A DNA stretch of 11,562 nt from Chloroflexota bacterium (GTDB lineage Bacteria > Chloroflexota > Limnocylindria > QHBO01), in the NCBI GenBank assembly GCA_031177555.1, contig JAPSGM010000037.1, forward strand, positions 1-11,562, in the 5' to 3' direction. The notes beneath the pieces are model-generated. The model searched no databases. It was given only the letters and a program-made list of their open reading frames with translations, and was not told where the DNA came from. Made by a program: the position numbers and the translations under genes. Below are positions 8,163-11,562 of this stretch, one piece after another (positions within the stretch are counted from its first letter, which is position 1; each line of letters begins with the position of its first letter).

Positions 8163-10010
8163 TCAGCTCCTCCTCACGCCCGCCGCCACGGCAGGCTCAT
8201 GCATCTCTCGGGTTGCCTCGGCCTTGTCCCGGCCGAGCTGGATCAGTCTCTTCTCGATCGCCTCGAGGCGTGCCTGGTCTCCATCTCGCTGCGCCTCCTC
8301 GAGCAGGAGCCTTCCATCGCGCAGATCCTCGTCCAGGCGCTGGATCCGCAGCCTCAACAGTGTCGTGCGCAGGACGAGCGGCGCCAGGTCGGCATCGAGG
8401 CGCTCGTCGCCATCGGCGACCGCGATACGGGCCAGCAGGTCGCGCGCCAGCTCGGCCGTGGCCGGGTCCAGCCCGCCAACGAATCGCTCCAGCTGCACGG
8501 CATCCACCGCTGTCCCGTCCGCCTCCGCCACGTGCGCCCGCCATGCCGATGCCAGCGACACGGCCGCGGCATCTCGCATCGGCAGCGCATCTCCCTCCGG
8601 GAGCTCGCGCGCCAGCCCGGGATGGCGCAGGAGCAGGATCAGCGCCTCCGCCTCGAGCGGCGGCAGGTGCGGTCTGGGGGCCACGCCCGCCGCGGCGCGG
8701 GTCGCGGCCGGTCGCGCGGTCGTGCGGCGAATCGGCTCGCGCTGCAGCGCCTCGGCGAGCACGCGCTCCTCCACCCCGACCAACTGCGCCAGGCGCTGCA
8801 GGTACAGGTTGCGCTCGATCGGATCGCCCACCCGCTTCAGCAGCGCGAGCACCCGTCCGGTCAGCTCGCGCTTGCCGGCCACGCTGTCCAGGCCGACGTC
8901 GGCGGCCGTGCGGTCGATGAAGTACTCGATCACTGGTTTCGCCCCGGCGACCGCCATGCGCCAGGCATCCGGATCGGTCCGGATGAGCTCGTCCGGGTCC
9001 TTGCCGGCGGGAATGCGCACAACGCGTACCTTCGACACGCTCTGGTCCGGCCCGAGCTCCTCCAGCAGCCCGCGCTGGGTGGCCGCCTCGCCGGCGAGAT
9101 CCACGTCGTAGGCCAGGGCAACGCCATCGGCATAGCGCGTAGCCAGCTCGATCTGCCCGGCCGTGAGAGCCGTGCCCAGGCTGGCGACGACGTTGGCGAA
9201 ACCGGCCTGGTGTGCGGCCATGACATCGGTGTAACCCTCCACGATCACGGCGAGCTTCTCGCGGCGGATCGCGGTCTTGGCCAGATCGATCCCGTACAGC
9301 GTCCGGCTCTTATCGAACAGCGGGCCGGCCGGCGAGTTGAGGTACTTGGGCCCCTCGGCTCCGGGCAGGATGCGCCCGCCCAGCCCCACCGCTCGCCCGG
9401 AGGCATCCCGGATGGGGATGATGATCCGGCCCCGGAACTTGTCGATCACGCCGCCGCGGTTCGACGGCGATGCCAGCCCGGCCCCGATGAGCTCGTCGTT
9501 GTTGAATCCCCGACCGATGAGCCGGCGCGTCAGCGCCTCCCACGTGTTCGGCGCGTAGCCGATGGCGAAGCGCTCCAGGGTGTCTGCGCTCAGCGCGCGC
9601 TCCTCGAGGTACGCCCGAGCCCGCTCGGCCTGGTGCGCCTGCAGCAGCACCTCGCGATACCAGGCGATGGCGCCCTCCAGCGCCTCGCGCAGGCGCCGCC
9701 TGCGACGGTCCTCCCCGGCGGACCGCTCGGACAGCTCGACGCCGGCCTTTTCGGCCAGGCGGGAGAGCGCCTCCCGGAAGTCGAGCCCGTCGCGCCGCAT
9801 GAGGAAGGTGAAGATGTCCCCGCCCTCGCCGCAGCCGAAGCAGTGCCACGACTCGCGGTCCGGGCTGACCACGAACGACGGCGTCTTCTCCGCGTGGAAC
9901 GGGCAGAGGCCCTTGTAGGCGGACCCGGCTCGCTTGAGCGCGACGGTCTCGCCCACGATGTCGACGACGGGCAACTTGGATTTGATCTCGGCGGCGAGGC
10001 CAGAGGTCAT
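8163..10010 (-). CDS. dnaG: DNA primase DnaG
   Basis: The 615-residue primase that makes RNA primers at replication forks. The N-terminal CHC2 zinc-binding domain has the ligands C36, H39, C57 and C60 in GLCPFH and WHCFGC. The RNA polymerase core follows (about 115-245), with FRGRIIIPIRD (192-202). The TOPRIM domain (about 252-330) carries VIVEGYTDVMAAHQAGF (255-271) with E258, and AYDVDLAG (300-307) with metal-binding D302 and D304. The residue between the two aspartates is Val rather than the common Gly. A helical C-terminal domain (about 440-610) should contact the DnaB helicase; it ends in a charged helix. ATG 10010 is supported by the family-typical opening LAAEIKSKLPVVDIVGETV, but no Shine-Dalgarno sequence is visible. 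It is the first gene of the dnaG-rpoD-LLM operon. Length and domain content are normal. Confidence 0.97.
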   Translation of the reverse strand: MTSGLAAEIKSKLPVVDIVGETVALKRAGSAYKGLCPFHAEKTPSFVVSPDRESWHCFGCGEGGDIFTFLMRRDGLDFREALSRLAEKAGVELSERSAGEDRRRRRLREALEGAIAWYREVLLQAHQAERARAYLEERALSADTLERFAIGYAPNTWEALTRRLIGRGFNNDELIGAGLASPSNRGGVIDKFRGRIIIPIRDASGRAVGLGGRILPGAEGPKYLNSPAGPLFDKSRTLYGIDLAKTAIRREKLAVIVEGYTDVMAAHQAGFANVVASLGTALTAGQIELATRYADGVALAYDVDLAGEAATQRGLLEELGPDQSVSKVRVVRIPAGKDPDELIRTDPDAWRMAVAGAKPVIEYFIDRTAADVGLDSVAGKRELTGRVLALLKRVGDPIERNLYLQRLAQLVGVEERVLAEALQREPIRRTTARPAATRAAAGVAPRPHLPPLEAEALILLLRHPGLARELPEGDALPMRDAAAVSLASAWRAHVAEADGTAVDAVQLERFVGGLDPATAELARDLLARIAVADGDERLDADLAPLVLRTTLLRLRIQRLDEDLRDGRLLLEEAQRDGDQARLEAIEKRLIQLGRDKAEATREMHEPAVAAGVRRS

Positions 10011-10030
10011 GCGCGAGGGATCCCAGCGGC

Positions 10031-10058
10031 GGAACCGCTTGTCAAGAGGTTTGTCAAG
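10031..10058 (+). promoter_or_regulatory. Possible ECF-type promoter of the sigma-like gene
   Basis: GGAACC (10031-10036), a 16-base spacer, then GTCAAG (10053-10058). The general form GGAAC-N16-GTC resembles promoters used by several ECF sigma groups. Transcription would start around 10062-10065, ahead of the TTG at 10082. If real, it would fit autoregulation of the sigma-like/anti-sigma pair. This rests on pattern similarity only. Confidence 0.3.
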
Positions 10059-10088
10059 GCCTTCGGCACTATTCTAGCCAATTGTCAA
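10039..10088. repeat. Three TTGTCAA heptamers in the dnaG / sigma-like divergent region
   Basis: TTGTCAA occurs at 10039-10045, 10051-10057 and 10082-10088. On the minus strand each reads TTGACAA and so contains an exact -35 consensus hexamer for dnaG. None has a good TATAAT-like element at 16-18 bases. TAGAAT (minus, 10076-10071) is the best -10 nearby, but it lies only 6 bases from one TTGACA. The first two copies are 12 bases apart. They could be regulator-binding sites for the shared region or part of the dnaG promoter. Confidence 0.45.
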
Positions 10089-10771
10089 CGAGAACGTTCC
10101 CTCGACATCGTCGCTACACTCATCGGTCCGACCGCTCCGCACCGCACAAGACCGCACTGGAGACCATCGCCACGAACGCGACGAGCGAAGCCGAGTCCGC
10201 GCCGGCCGAGGCCAGGGCGCATACCGTGCTGCAGGCGGCGTTCCGGGACCTGCACGGCTCGCGGCTGCATGGCTTCGCCCTGCTGGTGGCCCTCGGCGAC
10301 CGCCGCATGGCCTCGGCTGCCACAGCGAACGCGTTGTCCGCGGCTTCCCCGCGGCTCGCCGAGCTCCGGCACCCGGAGCGAGCCGCGGCCTGGCTCAGGA
10401 ACCACGTGGTCCAGGACGTCCGCGCCGCGGGCCGGACGCCGGTGCCGGAAGCGGAGCGGCGAGCCGCGTTGCGCGGCCTGGGCGTCGCCGAGCCCGCCTT
10501 CGACGGACTTGCCGCCCTCTCCACGCTCGAGCGGGCGGCGCTCGTCTCCGCCTCGGTCGAGCGGCTGGACGCCCTGGACGTCGAGCGGGTGGTGGGGCGC
10601 ACGCAGGCGGACACCAGCCGGCTGCTGGAACGGGCACGAAAGGGCTACCTGGCGGCGGCCATGGCCCGCGAGGGGTCGCCGCGGACGGACCCCAACGCGC
10701 CCGCGGACCTGGCGGCGCGGGTCGAGGCGGTGGCTGCGCGGACCATGGGATCCGGATGGGCGGCCCGGTGA
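10082..10771 (+). CDS. Highly diverged ECF-sigma-like protein
   Basis: The open frame is 229 residues from a TTG. Residues about 48-118 resemble sigma region 2 in layout, with FRDLHGSRLHGFALLVALGD (54-73) and ERAAAWLRNHVVQDVRA (99-115). The acidic core-binding motif (usually D-A-E-D-x-x-Q) is replaced by DRRMASAATANAL. Residues about 128-192 resemble region 4, with LSTLERAALVSASVERLDAL (146-165) and the HTH-like VERVVGRTQADTSRLLERAR (167-186). It may be a degenerate or non-canonical sigma factor, or a DNA-binding regulator derived from one. The start is uncertain. Coding character improves from about residue 26 and no ATG precedes the domain, so GTG 10226 or a rare start are alternatives to TTG 10082. 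Its stop overlaps the next gene, which looks like a ZAS anti-sigma factor, and that context supports the sigma assignment. It is divergent from dnaG. Confidence 0.6.
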   Translation: MSTRTFPRHRRYTHRSDRSAPHKTALETIATNATSEAESAPAEARAHTVLQAAFRDLHGSRLHGFALLVALGDRRMASAATANALSAASPRLAELRHPERAAAWLRNHVVQDVRAAGRTPVPEAERRAALRGLGVAEPAFDGLAALSTLERAALVSASVERLDALDVERVVGRTQADTSRLLERARKGYLAAAMAREGSPRTDPNAPADLAARVEAVAARTMGSGWAAR

Positions 10772-11493
10772 CCCGCGCGCTGACGCCCGCCGAGCCGGAC
10801 GTCCACGAACGGTTCACGGCGTGGCTCCTGCACGGAGCCGCCGGCGAGCCGGCGCGCGACCTGGCGGTGCACGCCACGTTCTGCCCGGAGTGCCGAGCCG
10901 CGATGGCCGCCCTGGACCTGCTGTCCATCATCGATACCGGGCGGGCGCCGATGCCACCGTCGCGCGGGACCCTGGGCCCGGCTCGCCGCGCGCGCCTCGG
11001 TCTGCACCGGGCCGCAGCCGCGGCGACGATGGTGATCGTCGCCGGCGGAGGCTGGGCCCTCGCATCCGGGCGGGTGCCCGTGCCGCTCGCCGCCGGGCCG
11101 CCGGCCTCGCAGGCGCCGGCCCAGGAGGTGCTTGGCGGAGCCGGCGGCGGGCCGTTCTCCCAGCCGGACGCCTCCGAACCGGCCGCGGGGCCGGACGGGC
11201 CGGACGGGGCGGATGCCAGCGTCCCCGCGCCGATCGGGCCGGTGTCGTCCGACGCCGCGGACCCGCCGCCGGGCGCCTCTCCCGACGCCACGGGGGGTCC
11301 GCAGACTGCCACACCCACCGCAACGGTCCGGCCGGCGCCGACCGGCACGCCGCGACCCACTCGCTCGCCGAGCCCGACGCCATCGCCCACCGCGAGACCC
11401 ACCCCCACGCCAGCGGCTTCCGCCCTGCCTCCGACGCAGGCTCCCACCGCACAGCCAACTCCGGAACAGAGCGTCGCGGCACCGGCCGGCTGA
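10756..11493 (+). CDS. ZAS-type anti-sigma-factor-like membrane protein
   Basis: A 245-residue protein. The N-terminal cytoplasmic domain carries VHERFTAWLLHG (16-27) and the zinc-associated anti-sigma motif H39-x3-C43-x2-C46 in HATFCPEC. One hydrophobic segment (about 85-106, centred on AAAAATMVIVAGGGWALASG) should span the membrane. It is followed by an outer tail of about 140 residues rich in Pro, Thr, Ser and Ala (for example SPSPTPSPTARPTPTPA), a low-complexity type common in Chloroflexota surface proteins. In known systems such a protein holds its cognate ECF sigma at the membrane until a signal releases it. ATG 10756 gives a 16-base overlap with the upstream gene. GTG 10768 would give a GTGA overlap and is equally likely. 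The overlap implies co-translation with the sigma-like protein. No sensory domain is recognisable outside the membrane. Confidence 0.72.
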   Translation: MGGPVTRALTPAEPDVHERFTAWLLHGAAGEPARDLAVHATFCPECRAAMAALDLLSIIDTGRAPMPPSRGTLGPARRARLGLHRAAAAATMVIVAGGGWALASGRVPVPLAAGPPASQAPAQEVLGGAGGGPFSQPDASEPAAGPDGPDGADASVPAPIGPVSSDAADPPPGASPDATGGPQTATPTATVRPAPTGTPRPTRSPSPTPSPTARPTPTPAASALPPTQAPTAQPTPEQSVAAPAG

Positions 11494-11504
11494 CCGGGCC
11501 GGGA

Positions 11505-11562
11505 TTACTTGTCGCGCACCTCGGTCGAGGTGAGCGCCGCCTGGGCGGCGGCCAGTCGCGTC
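11505..11562 (-). CDS. ppdK: Partial CDS: probable C-terminus of pyruvate, phosphate dikinase
   Basis: Only the last 18 codons are inside the window, ending at TAA (11507-11505). They read TRLAAAQAALTSTEVRDK. RLAAAQAAL is the typical C-terminal helix of pyruvate phosphate dikinase, the enzyme that interconverts pyruvate and phosphoenolpyruvate using ATP and phosphate. ppdK-dnaG-rpoD is a gene order known from several Gram-positive-type lineages, which supports the call. The gene is convergent with the anti-sigma-like gene, with 11 bases between the stops. The evidence is short, so the identification is probable rather than secure. Confidence 0.55.
   Translation of the reverse strand, partial: TRLAAAQAALTSTEVRDK

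Noticed and set aside
10092..10099. GAACGTTC as a LexA/SOS box upstream of dnaG
   Set aside because: The Gram-positive SOS box is GAAC-N4-GTTC. Here the four-base gap is missing, and a single short palindrome is weak evidence.
11517..11532. CACCTC-GGTC-GAGGTG hairpin near the right edge as a bidirectional terminator
   Set aside because: It lies inside the coding end of the - strand ppdK-like gene and has no adjacent T-tract. The symmetry can arise from the codons.

Overview
The window is GC-rich bacterial chromosome. Several traits suggest an uncultured Chloroflexota, perhaps a Limnocylindria-like lineage. These are a primary sigma factor with a long Lys/Ala tail, a gene order consistent with ppdK, dnaG, rpoD, an F420-type LLM oxidoreductase, and a membrane anti-sigma-like protein ending in a Ser/Pro/Thr-rich tail. 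An actinobacterial origin is not excluded. The taxon is inferred from gene character only.

Left arm, + strand (1-2301). An ECF41/SigJ-type sigma factor with its fused SnoaL-like C-terminal domain is followed by a small VOC (glyoxalase-fold) gene and a DUF1801 gene. Both the sigma gene and the VOC gene are preceded by the same bipartite element, TGTCAC-N17-TGTC. This closely resembles the ECF41 promoter signature, so the block reads as an autoregulated sigma factor with its target operon. It is followed by a decayed, frameshifted C-terminal scrap of a UvrA-like ABC ATPase.

Middle, - strand (2311-4967). This part holds a class I SAM methyltransferase, a two-domain VOC protein, a pyridoxamine-phosphate-oxidase-fold protein whose natural N-terminus seems to have lost its start codon, and tRNA-Asn(GTT) with encoded CCA and a good sigma-70-type promoter. 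A short + strand remnant of an alpha/beta hydrolase lies between the methyltransferase and the VOC gene.

Right half, - strand core operon (10010 to 5030). DNA primase dnaG, primary sigma factor rpoD and an LLM-class (probably F420-dependent) oxidoreductase are packed with a 2-base gap and then a 4-base overlap. Translational coupling is likely, and the order resembles a macromolecular-synthesis operon with a redox gene attached.

Right end (10031-11562). Divergent from dnaG lies a two-gene + strand module. It encodes a highly diverged ECF-sigma-like protein and an overlapping membrane protein with a ZAS zinc motif (H-x3-C-x2-C), one transmembrane segment and a Pro/Thr-rich outer tail. Beyond it, convergent on the - strand, are the last 18 codons of what looks like pyruvate phosphate dikinase. 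The module therefore seems to be inserted between ppdK and dnaG-rpoD. The most interesting items are the duplicated ECF41-type promoters, this diverged sigma/anti-sigma pair, and the unusual repeat tail and region-3 insertion of RpoD.
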